A stretch of DNA of 64,000 nucleotides, from the NCBI GenBank assembly GCA_030522415.1, contig CM060112.1, positions 13,001,001 to 13,065,000 of the forward strand, in the 5' to 3' direction. The position numbers and the translations under genes are program-made. Positions 35,367 through 45,699 of this stretch are shown here, piece after piece (positions within the stretch are counted from its first letter, which is position 1; every line of letters starts with the position of its first letter). Origin of the DNA: Channallabes apus (Eukaryota; Chordata; Actinopteri; Siluriformes; Clariidae). The notes under the pieces were generated by a model. It did no database searches, was not told where the DNA came from, and saw nothing but the letters and a program-made list of their open reading frames with translations.

Positions 35367-35480
35367 TAATTAATATTTTATTTTCGTGTTTAATTACAAA
35401 AAAATAATAATTTTAATGGTCAGTGATTGTTGCAGACATTTACACTAAGTTCTCCTTCAACGTGTCATAGCCGATAACTG

Positions 35481-35595
35481 CCCCTTTGATCTGCTGGGTA
35501 CGGCGGGGCGTCAACTGCTGATCAGTGTGTGTAAAGTACGCTACTTTACACTGATCAGCCGTCGACGCCCCGCCATACCCAGCACATCAAAGGGG
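35481..35595. repeat. Near-perfect 115-bp hairpin (foldback)
   Basis: Runs from CCCCTTTGAT to ATCAAAGGGG with arms of about 52 bp (including GGCGGGGCGTC and GACGCCCCGCC, TGATCAGTGT and ACACTGATCA) and a loop of only a few bases (CGC). It sits exactly at the outer end of the right palindrome arm, and the left arm lacks it. It could be a foldback insertion or a relic of the event that made the large inversion. Confidence 0.85.
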
Positions 35596-35806
35596 CACAC
35601 TCATAAACTCTCCGTGTGCACACACATAATCTCTCCGTACACACATACACACACACGATTTATAGATAAAATGCAGACATAAAAACGCCACCCCCCCGGA
35701 AAACAACAAACACAAATATATAGACTACAGTACTCGCTCCGTGCGCGCTCCGATGTGAGCCGATTTATTCAAGGCATAATTAGAAAATAGAGAGATTAAT
35801 AACAGA

Positions 35807-35962
35807 GGAAGACCAAAGAGGAGATTTATGGATGCAGTGAGAGAGGACATGAAGTTAGTTGGTGTGAGAGAAGAGGATGCAGAGGATAGGGTTAGATGGA
35901 GGCAGATGATTCGCTGTGGCGACCCCTGAAAGGGAACAGCCGAAAGACAAAGAAGAAGAAGA
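35807..35962 (+). mobile_element. 5'-truncated non-LTR retrotransposon 3' end (RTE/Expander-like)
   Basis: 156-bp insertion reading GGAAGACCAAAGAGG... through GCTGTGGCGACCCCTGAAAG to an (AAG)n tail. It is flanked by a 16-bp exact target duplication AGAGATTAATAACAGA (35791-35806 and 35963-35978). The encoded C-terminus (RRFMDAVREDM, RWRQMIRCGDP) is familiar from abundant fish non-LTR elements; the RTE/Expander label is from memory. The perfect duplication suggests a fairly recent insertion. Confidence 0.85.
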
Positions 35963-36839
35963 AGAGATTAATAACAGATAAAGCATAATAAGATGTCTAT
36001 ACAGTAAATAAAAATAAAAGTATCAAATCCAACTATTAAAGTCTGATTTTATTGCTATCATTAACCATTTATGTTATATATTTATTTATTTTATATTATT
36101 TTATTTTACATTATGTTTTATATATTATAAACTATTATATATATAATTATATATTATATACTATTATTTTAATCTTAAATAAAGTTGGCCTAATACAATA
36201 TTGTTTCCAATGCTGAAGCAAACATGATTTTGTTTTAGTTTATTCGCTGAATACAACGCGACCCACATCACCTCTTGGTGAAGACCCACAGAAACCGTTA
36301 CTGTAATCCCCCTTCTCACCTACTGTATCCTTGGTGTGAAGTTATCAAACCGGTTTCGCTGATGGGGTAATTCTGCTTCAAGCACTTTCCGATGCTGTTG
36401 CGAGGAAATTCCACCCCACAGCCCACAACAACAAGCAAATAAGAGACATAATTAACGAACTTCTCAGAAAGAAAAGATTGAGTTTTCCTCTTTTCTAAAA
36501 AAAAAATAAAAATTATGAATACTCTTACTTTTGTAAAGATTTTGAGTGACCATTTGCCATATACAGTACTGCCTGCTTTATTATAAATTTAATAAAACTT
36601 TATTGCAACTAAATTGTGTGTGTGTGCCTTATTGAATATTTAATAATGCTTCCGGAACATTGTTGTCCATACAGTGGGAGCCACACCAAATAGCCGCGAC
36701 AGTGTGGCTGAAGTGTGAATGGCGTGTGAATGGCCTTTGCACGCCGTAATCCCCCCTCCCTTTTCTGGCCGAAAGGCGTGTCAAGATTTCACAGTAAACA
36801 CGCCCATTCAAGCCCTATTTATTCATTTACCTGGTGCCA

Positions 36840-36854
36840 CCACTAGATGGCGCT
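36840..36854 (+). promoter_or_regulatory. CTCF-like core motif
   Basis: CCACTAGATGGCGCT matches every position of the vertebrate CTCF core consensus CCASYAGRKGGCRSY. It lies about 110 bp upstream of the first-exon splice donor of the candidate noncoding RNA. Binding is inferred from sequence only. Confidence 0.5.
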
Positions 36855-36929
36855 TCGTTCTCAAGAACACATTAAAACAAGCCAGCTGCGCTGAGTTGCA
36901 ATCACGTGATTTTAACAACCCGCCTCCAC

Positions 36930-38415
36930 CCCCGCCGAACTGACGCTGCCAAACTACAGAGATGAAGATGGCGGCTTAACGGACTATTCGTGGTAAGTGA
37001 TGTTTTATTTTATAAAATGTGTTTGTGGTAGTTTACAGTTTATTTCCCAGTTTAGTTTTTTTATTGGCCGTTTGAAATATCACTGGCAGCAGCAGCAGCG
37101 GTCAGATGTGACTTTAGAGAACTTAATGATCTGTTTACCAAGTCTGGAGTTAATATTACAGCTTACTGTCAGTGTCACACACTCACAATGTCACTCCACT
37201 TTAACTCAAAAACATGCTCAAGCTTCGACAATACTATTAATGTCCCTATTACAAGAGCTGCACTACACGATGAAGAGTGTTTGTGTTCTCTGTAAATACT
37301 GAGAGAATCTCACCGCGTGTTGTCTGGATAAATTCAGCGCTTATTTATTCTCTGGTTAAGAGTTAATCTGCAGGTTATTTCTGTGACTGTAATATAATGT
37401 GATGCAGTTGATGAGGGACACAGACTGAGGGGAGCTGTACAGGAGCTAGTAACGATCATAACCCGGTTTATATTTTATACACTTTCCGCGGTAGCGCGAG
37501 CGCTTAGTTAAAGAGCTGAATAACAACACAGAAGTGTTTATCAGTTAAGGAGGAGGAGGAGGGGGGAGGTGTGTGTGTGTGTGTGTGTGTGTGAGGGGCT
37601 TCAGTAAGTTATAGTTTGGCTTCAGAGATGAACTAATGCTCATATACGAGTGTTATATCGCTTAACTTATTTGTATGAGAAGCGCATTAAGTAAAGTCTG
37701 GGTTAATTTAATGCAGACGATAATACAGACAGTCACTGGTTAACACTAACACTGTTCACTGGTTAACACTAACACTGTTCACTGGTTAACACTAACACTG
37801 TTCACTGGTTAACACTAACACTGTTCACTGGTTAACATTAGCACAGGCAGATTATTTACATTACAGAATCCCCAAAGCAGTGTTTTACACACTCTGTGGT
37901 AAATAGGTTTATTAATATATATTATTTTTATTAGAACTATATGTTCTGTGAAGTTTATCTGTCTTGACTAAATTCTCCTGTTGTCTTTAAGCAGAGCTCC
38001 GCTGTGGAGGATTGGGGGGTCAGACGGCTGACGGCTGGACTTTTGGAGCTACAGGACTGGAGGAGCCTGAACAAGCTGTTGAGGGAGCTGTAGGAGGGAT
38101 GACGTCACAGTCCGACAGCTTTAGAATGATGTTTGATCAGGTCTACTGTATATTCTGAACATAGAACTGCAAAATGTCTGATACAGTACTTTGGGGGAAA
38201 CAAAGACTTCAACTGTTCCATGTTTAATAGTTTTGATATTTGAAAAATTAATATTTTAATGTAAAAGGACTATAGATAGAGACTTATAAGCAGCTGGTGT
38301 ATCCGGGTAGTTTAATGAACTTTAAGCAAAAAGACAACATGTATTCATCTGTTTTATATAAATTACTGTTTTAACTTTGACTAGTTTTGGAAGAATAAAT
38401 TGAATTGTTAAAGTC
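36930..38415 (+). ncRNA. Candidate two-exon spliced noncoding RNA
   Basis: A GC-richer promoter-like patch (36830-36990) contains a YY1-type start-site motif AAGATGGCGGC at 36965-36975. Exon 1 would end at 36992 with donor GTG|GTAAGTG. An intron of about 1.0 kb ends in TTGTCTTTAAGCAG at 37994. Exon 2 runs from AGCTCCGCTGTGG (37995) to a polyadenylation signal AATAAA at 38394-38399. Neither exon has a frame longer than about 25 codons, and no protein domain is seen, so a noncoding transcript or the 5' part of a longer gene is proposed. The exact transcription start is unknown. Confidence 0.4.
37734..37845. repeat. 23-bp minisatellite, about 4.5 copies
   Basis: The unit CACTGGTTAACACTAACACTGTT is tandemly repeated with almost no divergence. 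It lies in the intron of the candidate noncoding RNA. Confidence 0.95.
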
Positions 38416-39240
38416 ATGTTTTGCGTGTTTTAATTTTGGGGGATTGTTTGGGTATTTAAAAATTGTTTAGTTGAACCAACAACTTCAATGGGCAAAAAAT
38501 GTTTTAAATAGTCAACTTTGTTTTAAATAGTCAAAGAGTTGGGCTGAAAATAATAATAATAATAATTATTGATCATAGAAACAAATGAAACCAGTTAAAC
38601 ACTTGATTATATGTGTTTGTGATTGTGACCCATAATAATTTTTTCTCAGTATAAATAAATGTTTTGGGTTTTAAGAACTCCAAAAGAGCAACGACAAACT
38701 TGGTATTCTCCATTGAGGTTTCTCACCTTCCACTCCTGAGTATGACATGGTGTTAATTGCTCTGTGTGTGTGTGTGTTTTTGGCGGGGGGATGGGTGTGT
38801 GTGTGTTTTCGGCTGTTCAGCAGTTCTAAACACAAGCACAGTTTTTGTCCTTAACTAAAATACTTCAATACGTTAATGAATTTATTTTGCTGAATAAGGT
38901 AATAAGCGATATTTAAACCAAACCAGTAAGTTAAGTAAGTGTTCCATACATTAAAGTACTGTGTATAACCAAGTGCCCTAGCAAACACAGTTACAGTACA
39001 GTTTACAGTACAAACAGAGTGTGTGCGCTGGGGGGATTGTAAGGTGAGTGAGAATACTCATTTACAAGACAAAAGACGGTCAGAGGCAGCGCTGTTCTAG
39101 ACCAGACAACACGGGGTGGGGGGAGGGGGGCATCATGTTCAAGCACTGTTTTTACCTAGCCTTACTGTATAGTAACAGTATTGTATTTGCTGAATTGTGT
39201 TGAGGCACGCAAACCCCCTGACCACAATAAGGTGGCAATC
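38416..39240. other. Non-coding stretch
   Basis: AT-rich sequence with short GT and G-rich runs; no gene, RNA or repeat terminus recognised. Confidence 0.5.
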
Positions 39241-39245
39241 CCTCA

Positions 39246-39255
39246 GGGGGAAACA

Positions 39256-39319
<64 letters not shown>
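39246..39319. repeat. A(n)(TA)n microsatellite
   Basis: A run of about 18 A followed by TA dinucleotides. Open frames across it on both strands are artefacts of the repeat. Confidence 0.95.
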
Positions 39320-39322
<3 letters not shown>

Positions 39323-39894
39323 AAATATCCTTAATCCAGATTTTATCAATCAATGACATAACATTTATCTAAGCTGGATGGTAAAATTCTCAAAAACGTT
39401 TAACCTAAAGTAAGACTTAACACACTATAACTAAAATATTTACAAAACTGAAAGGTTGTCTTATGAATAATAAAAAATACAAACTAAATTAAAACAGATG
39501 GGCTGTTGAACAGATCATAATATGTTTTATGTTTTCTGATTATAAATGATATATGGGTTGATTTTAGAAAGGCTAAATGAAATAGCTAGTTTTTGGTCAT
39601 GTCAGTCCAGTAACTATACTATGTAAAAGTAATTATAATATGGATTAATTAAGGGCAGGACCTAACCTAATGTTAATAATTTACACCATGATAACATTAG
39701 TATTCGTGTTTTTGTATATATTTTTAAATGTTCAAATGAACGTTTCAGAGTATATAATTTGTCGTGTCATCTGTGATTGAGACCCATGAGTTAAATTGAA
39801 ATATTTTTTATAGGTAGTAAGCCAGGTTTTAGTAACCTTGGATAAATCAGCATGAAAGCCCTCTCTCGCGCACGCGCTCTCACGCTATCTCTCG

Positions 39895-40544
39895 CACTCA
39901 CACACACACACACACACACACTGTGCACACACAGACACACACAAATAATACATGAAATCGCATAAAACCAAATGAAACTAGGGTAAAAAATATGAGCAGT
40001 AAAATACAGTAGTATCCTGTAGGTGATTCCTGTCCTGTGATAACAGGCACTAACACTCTAGAACTGTTTACTTCTGTTAGTTTTGTTTTCAAGTGTGAAT
40101 GTTTATGGGGATTAAATCTGTCTCTGCTGCTGCATCTATACACAGTTGTGATAAGTGATTGATGCCCCATCAGATCTTTAATGTGGGACGTTATGCTGGT
40201 TAAATGACTAAAGACACACTGATCCGTATGGACAGATATTTGTTCCAGATATTATGCGCCATTAATCAATTTGTTATGCCAATTTGACTTTCAGCGAAAA
40301 CATCAAAAATATAACGAAAACAAACCAAAGCAGAAGTTACATTTTAAGCTTTACTTTCAAATTCAAATTTGATTTGTCACATACACAGCGCGATATGCAG
40401 TAAAATGCTTTGGGTGCTTTAGGTGAGGCTCGAACTCGGCATTGCTTCACCTGGACCGCTTTATAAGTGTCACGCGCTAACCGATTGCGCCACGGGAGCC
40501 ACACGGAAGTTGGTCGTGTCAGAGTATCCTCTCTCTCGTGCGCG

Positions 40545-40582
<38 letters not shown>

Positions 40583-40985
40583 AAATTGCGTAAAACCCAA
40601 CGAAATATAAGCAGTAAAAAAAAAAAAAAATCAGTAAAAATACAATAGTATAACAGGCGCTAACCCTCTGGAACTTTTTTTTACTATTGTCTCCAAGTGT
40701 TTATGGGGATTTAATGTGTCTCTGCTGCTTCATCCATTCACAGTTGTGATAAGTGATTAATGCCCCATCAGATCTTTTGACGGGGGAGCATTATGCATGA
40801 TTAAATAACTAAAGAAATACTGATCCATATGGGCAGATATTTGTTCCAGGTTGCATGCGGCATTAATTGCCTCTTATGCCACTTGTAGACTATCAGTGAA
40901 AAAATCAGCGAAAACATCATCAAAAATATAACGAAAACAAACCCAAGCAGACGTTTGAGCTTTACTTTGCAGCAAAATATTATCT
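39895..40985. repeat. Tandem duplication of about 450 bp with CA tracts
   Basis: Segments 39895-40365 and 40545-40985 run in parallel. Both begin with CA repeats, then CATGAAAT.GC.TAAAACC, GTTGTGATAAGTGATT.ATGCCCCATCAGATCTTT, GATATTTGTTCCAG and AACATCA..AAAATATAACGAAAACAAACC. The intervening 180 bp hold the tRNA-Ile-derived SINE. Confidence 0.85.
40365..40501 (-). mobile_element. SINE with intron-containing tRNA-Ile(UAU)-like head
   Basis: On the minus strand the head reads GGCTCCCGTGGCGCAATCGG, TTAGCGCGTGACACTTATAA, an insert, AGCAATGCCGAG and GTTCGAGCCTCACC. This matches the layout of nuclear tRNA-Ile(UAU): A-box GGCGCAATCGGTTAGCGC, anticodon loop with TAT, an intron after it, and B-box GTTCGAGCC. 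The first A-stem bases and a few bases before the B-box differ from a functional tRNA, and a SINE-like tail (ATGCAGTAAAATGC, GTGACAAATCAAATTTG read on either strand) follows. It is therefore a retroposed or SINE copy, not an active tRNA gene. Confidence 0.6.
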
Positions 40986-41820
40986 ATCAGTATATTAAAT
41001 GGAACGGGGTAAAATACACAGTAATATAAAATACTGTACGTAGCCTGCGTTTTTATTCCGTACCTACAATGATCGGTATAGACAAATTACAGCCGTTACC
41101 GTGTCTTTAAGGATCATTTCAGGATGTCTTAAAAATATTTCACTAACTAATTTTATTAATTCATTATTAAATAATAAATAGCATAATCATCATGGGTTAT
41201 GTATTGAGTGATTTAACAAATCTGTTTTATTAATCGGTTTGTTGTTGTTGTTTTTTCATCTATTTATGAAACTATGTTGACAATACAAGAACTGTCTGTA
41301 TATTTAAGATACGGTATTGGGTTTCCTGGACACTGCAGTTAACTGTGCCAGTCAATGCTCCATCTGGCGGAATTATACGGCATTGCAACCATCTTTTTAG
41401 AAAGCGCATGGGGGCGTTTATGGGGCGGGGCATCGTTAACTGCGTCATCGCGGGGGATCACATTCCATGCACGAAGCCTTCATGGAACTGCCACGGAGCA
41501 GTCATGCTCCAGGCGGCTGTTTGACGTGGCTCCCACTGTACGTTTTACAGTATGTACAGTATATTGAAAACAGTGAAGCATAAAACACAAACCGAAAGGA
41601 CAAATTAAGGAATGTACGAAACATTAACACCTTTACCGTGTTCAAATAAATACTGTAGAGTTACTGCATTATGTTTCAAGACATCCTTAATTAAAAAAAA
41701 AATTCCCTAATTATGTCCACAAATACTTTGACAACATACACTTATCAACTTATCCACATAAACTTATCCACACAAACTCTCTTCAACACTGTTGACTGAA
41801 TTTGAAATTGAGAGGGAAAA
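40986..41820. other. Non-coding flank of the palindromic complex
   Basis: No gene recognised. The phrase CCATCTGGCGGA at 41358 resembles the block-C terminus, and CTTATCCACATAAACTTATCC near 41745-41775 resembles, inverted, sequence near 22690-22750. Decayed relatives of the outer flank may therefore lie here. Confidence 0.4.
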
Positions 41821-41823
41821 AAA

Positions 41824-42300
41824 AGATGTCTGCATTCATCCACAAATTTAATTTTGCAATGGGTACATTTTGTCCTTGTCAAACCTGCTGAAGAAGAACC
41901 AAACAAAATACTCTACGACTAAAATAAATTACTCCATAAATGTATGTGTGCCCTGCGATGGATTGGCACCCTGTCCAGGGTGTACCCCGCCTAGTGCCCG
42001 AAGTCTCCTGGGATAGGCTCCAGGTCCCCCGCGACCCTGAACACAGGATTAAGCGGTATAGAAAATGAATGAATGAATGAATGAAAAAAGATGTCTGCAT
42101 TCATCCACAAATTTAATTTTGCAACAAAATACTCTACGACTAAAATAAATTACTCCATAAATGTATGTGTGCCCTGCGATGGATTGGCACCCTGTCCAGG
42201 GTGTACCCCGCCTAGTGCCCGAAGTCTCCTGAGATAGGCTCCAGGTCCCCCGCGACCCTGAACACAGGATTAAGCGGTATAGAAAATGAATGAATGAATA
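41824..42300 (+). repeat. Tandemly duplicated SINE 3' end
   Basis: The two units start AAGATGTCTGCATTCATCC (41824 and 42087). Each contains TGCCCTGCGATGGATTGGC, a block ending GACCCTGAACACAGG and an (ATGA)n tail. The second unit lacks about 45 bp present in the first. The SINE 3' part is the same family as 19791-20090. The high identity points to a recent unequal exchange. Confidence 0.85.
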
Positions 42301-42491
42301 AAATTACAAATAGTAACACTCAACTTTGCAACATACATTTATTAATTGGACTGAAAAGAAAATTAGAAAATGTTCCTGAAACAAAATCAGCAGAGGTAAA
42401 ACATGGAACATTCATGTGCGGCTGATGGAAACTCAATAAGTCACAATCCCGATTTCCTGTGGAGGCTGAAGACAGTCCTCTTCCTACCTGA

Positions 42492-43748
42492 GGACAAACA
42501 GGGCCATTGTGCACCTCACAAGTTCTGCCTGAGCTTCATCTTCCTGAACAACCTAATAAAAGAAAGGACATTTGTTAGACAATTGCTCTATTTGGCAAAA
42601 CAGTGTCTGATGTATGCATGTAAAATCACTTAATGCTCCCTATGAGTGAAAAAAACACCTAGGATTATGGTGCAGCATGATAAATGTAATTAGCTCAATA
42701 AATAGGCCAAAATAACTGACATACATATACACACATTATGTATTAATGATAAAGTTTATTATTTTAAGTATTAATTTCAGGAGGTAATCACCTCCAGGCT
42801 CTAGGGACATAAAAACAAACATAGTATTGTTGGTTATGTTAGGCTTGTAAAGCGTGAAAAAATGAACATGGCAGACATTGAAACCTGTATTCAGACAGCA
42901 TACACTAACCTGTGAACAAGTTAAACTAAAGTTTTATTCTGCTAGCTATGTTTTAATTTAGTGCATCACAGCCAACTTGATGTGGATGCCTTGCTCAGGT
43001 CCTGTGGCTTCCATTCACAAGATTACATTTGACACCAAGCTAATTTCTGCTTTTGAGCGAGTACATACCAGATCAAGAACTTGAAGATGAAGATTATATC
43101 TCTGGTCTTCTCTCTGACAGGTTCCTCCCTAGTTTCTGATGATCTCAATTAGTTTGTAGTGTTGCTTGTCCAAGGAAACCAGTAATCTTGCTTGAAGTGG
43201 AGCAGATATAATTCTCAGAAACTCATTACTGATCTTAAAAAAAAAAAAAAAAAAAGGTAAAAACAAAGATTGGACTGGCTCAAGTTCTTATGTTAGCAAA
43301 TCTTAATTACAGTGTGTATAAAGTATAGAAAGCAGTACACTACAAACAGCACTCACTCCAAATTAGCTTGTTCTATGTTTACGTCACTTTCCTATTAATT
43401 TTTACATCGTTAACCAACGGTACTTAAATATAATAATTTTCTTCGGCGCCGCTGACTTATTGTAGAAACTCCGGTGTTTTTGAAAATGACCGCGTTAGTT
43501 AGCTAATGCTAATGCAGGTAATATAGTTGGTTTAGCTACAGTAGCAAACACGGACACAAAACTCAATCTACAAAGTAGTTGTTCCTGACATAAATCATGA
43601 ATTTGCTCATATAAGAGATACATTTAACATAGAAATGACACGAGTTTGCTTTCTTACCTGGTTTAAAGGAGTTTTCTTTGAGAATCTCCGCCCGCAGCAG
43701 AAGGTGACTCAGTCCGTGATAATGCTGCGTCATGAGGTCATGTGACAC
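42492..43748 (-). pseudogene. Possible multi-exon gene remnant (SAMD3-like), minus strand
   Basis: Three exon-like segments share an orientation. First, 43748-about 43676 starts MSHDLMTQHYHGLSHLL and ends at donor CCAG|GTAAGAAAGC. Second, about 43234-43069 lies between a long T-tract/AAG acceptor and CTG|GTATGT and encodes NEFLRIISAPLQARLLVSLD before an in-frame stop. Third, about 42547-42492 (ag|GAAGATGAAG...CTCAG|GTAGGA) encodes EDEAQAELVRCTMALFVLR. The second and third segments remind me of internal parts of the same fish SAMD3-like family as the exon at 31291. The in-frame stop and unmatched phases suggest a pseudogene. Low certainty. Confidence 0.3.
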
Positions 43749-44319
43749 GGTTTGAAGCAGAAATGTCCTTTGTGAATGGATTAGATTTAAGTTTAATCAG
43801 GGGCTTTAACTAACAGTAACTGAAATACAGGTTCTGATATCCTTCCTTGTTTCAATGTCATGCTCCGGTTTGAGGCGGAAATAAAATTATACCGGCAAAA
43901 CTATGGTCTAAAGACTGCGCATGCGCAAATCACACTCAACCTAATAAGAGTACCTTGATCAAAATGAAATATTTCACTGCTGTAAACAGAATTATACTAA
44001 AGTAAAAAAAAAAAAAAAAAGATTCACCCATAAGCATAAATTAGACACTTTAGTTAAAAAGAGCAAATTATTTTTTTACTAATGGAATGAGGGAAAAAAA
44101 ACACATTAAACGAACGATAGCTAGGTGTACTTTTTTCAGAGGATCCCTCAATAATTTCTGTCTCCTTTGCACGTGTTTGATAATGTGAAGGACATATACA
44201 CTCATTCATCATGAAAGATCTATTATAAAACAAAATAAAATTCATGTTCGCTTCAGCACTGTTTATCTGCGTCCTTACATTCATTGTTGTACTTGGTCCG
44301 GCTTTTAGATAAAGTCCTT

Positions 44320-44405
44320 CCATGCGCCATCTGGCGGATATTCAGTGAAGCGCAACACATTTATTTAAAATTCCCGAACATGCGCAGTCTTAAAGGCGAC
44401 ATCTG
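44320..44405. mobile_element. Right terminus of the CAGATGTCGCC structure
   Basis: Reverse complement of the start of block C at 22191. It shares GCTTCACTGAATATCCGCC, AAGGACTTTATCTAAAAGCC and the terminal GGCGACATCTG, which ends at 44405 with TA at 44406-44407. It closes an inverted-repeat-bounded region of about 22.2 kb. Confidence 0.75.
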
Positions 44406-44495
44406 TACAAGAGTGATATAAGAGTGAGTGATAATGATTTGAACAAATTACTTGGGGTATACAGTATATATAAAAACTAATGTTTTATTTGGGCG

Positions 44496-44935
44496 TGTAA
44501 GGATTTCTTGAATTTTGGTAGACCCCCTTTGGTCTACTCAGTGCTCAGCCTGTATTTTGCTTCCCGCCTGGTACCAGGGAACCTCTCAATAATACACAAG
44601 CCCATGCTTAGTGAGACGTTCAAAGTTTATTGTGGAAGACAGAAGTATATATACGCACACACACAAAGAACCAAAGAAAAGGTGGGTGCAGGAGTGCTTA
44701 CATCTGGTCTGGAATGTTTAGAAAAGATAATATAAAGAAGAACATAAAATTGGGAGTAGCCCTGCATTTACGAGCGTTCAAAAGTTTTACGACCTTTAAC
44801 ATAAACTACTATATAATGTGTTTATTGAAAGTGCAGCTTGTGTCGAGGTAAAAAAAAGAAAAAACATTCTGTTCTCACACACACAGAATATCATGAAACA
44901 CACTAAAAATCAAATATTACCTACAATTCCCCCAT
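44496..44935 (-). mobile_element. 3' LTR of ERV-2
   Basis: On the minus strand TGTAGGTAATATTTG...GAAATCCTTACA, with TG...CA ends. It is preceded by a purine-rich tract (AAAATGGGGGAAT) like a plus-strand primer site. It contains a TATATATAC-like promoter and AATAAA-like signals (CAATAAACTTTG). A matching 5' LTR was not found on the right side, where ERV-2 is replaced by BEL sequence. Confidence 0.75.
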
Positions 44936-45399
44936 TTTATTCATAAGAAACATCGTTAAAGAAAACTCAGAACTTCTTTCGCCGGCGGATAATAGGTCAT
45001 CGGACGCGGCGCAGGAACATAACCTGAAACATATTTATACAAAAGATTTGGCACACAGCGAAAAATACACAGAAATATGACAGGTTGAGTGCAAACTCGT
45101 GCGTGTGAAACATCTTGTTCACAATGTCAAACATATAAATAACTACTAGTGGTGAACTATTGCCTTTCTTGACGCTACAGTGCTCAGAGTGCGGGCACGC
45201 CCAATCGGCACTCGTCCCACCTTGTGAGGCACTAAGACACCACCAGGAATGGTAAACTAATAGCAAAAGTAAAGTCGTCCCATGGCAACCCAACACAATC
45301 CCTCTGTGTCACGTCACGGGTTGGTCATCACTGCAGCACGTCTTTAGTCTAGGAAACAAAAAAAATCACAGAGAAAGAAAGATAATAATACACAAACAT
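44936..45399 (-). pseudogene. env: ERV-2 env remnant (signal-peptide-like start only)
   Basis: Fewer than 500 bp separate integrase from the 3' LTR, so env is almost wholly deleted. The frame 45296-44997 opens with a signal-peptide-like segment (TTLLLLLVYHSWWCL) and then loses any envelope features; no CX6CC motif is present. The assignment as env is from position only. Confidence 0.35.
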
Positions 45400-45699
45400 T
45401 TATTCATCCTTTGATCTCACGCCGACAGGACATCTCTTCAGCTTAGTAGCATGGATCGACTGTGGAAAAAGATCAGTTAGGATAGCAGTACGAGTAATTG
45501 CGATTATTTCTGCTGGTCCGTCATATTTACAACCTCCCAGTTTTCTGGGGGTCAAGGATTTTACCAGAACAATGTCTCCCACATTAAAATGATGTATGGG
45601 TTTCGTTGAGGGTACTGGAGTCACATCAGCAATTTGTTCATAATGTTTAGTTAGAGTATCTATTAGAGCAGCAGAATATTCAGCAATATGTATCAACAA
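45400..45699 (-). pseudogene. pol: ERV-2 integrase C-terminal domain
   Basis: A 99-residue frame ending the pol polyprotein. It has HHFNVGDIVLVKSL, LGGCKYDGPAEII and a C-terminal Lys/Arg-rich end, matching the SH3-like C-terminal domain of gammaretrovirus-type integrases. It is separated from the catalytic part by the L2 insertion, which enters at the codons for the helix EYSAALIDTLTK. The L2 target duplication ATATGTAT lies at 45686-45693. Confidence 0.8.

Larger units (their letters stand above)
31146..35489. repeat. Right arm of giant inverted repeat
   Basis: Reverse complement of 24651-28955. The inner limit is TATGAAGTGATGGTC and the outer limit CCGATAACTGCCCCTTTGA. It is slightly longer than the left arm because of extra sequence near 32590-32750. 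Nested elements appear in mirror order: terminal exon 31291-31530, Harbinger-like MITE 32263-32939, GGGGCGTAG element 33247-35320 with a Tc1 end to 34228. Confidence 0.95.

Noticed and set aside
36997..37302. 101-residue plus-strand frame
   Set aside because: It lies wholly in the predicted intron just after a consensus splice donor, has no domain and starts within low-information sequence.
40430..40501. Functional tRNA-Ile gene
   Set aside because: The acceptor stem does not pair properly, bases before the B-box are missing, and a SINE-like tail follows.
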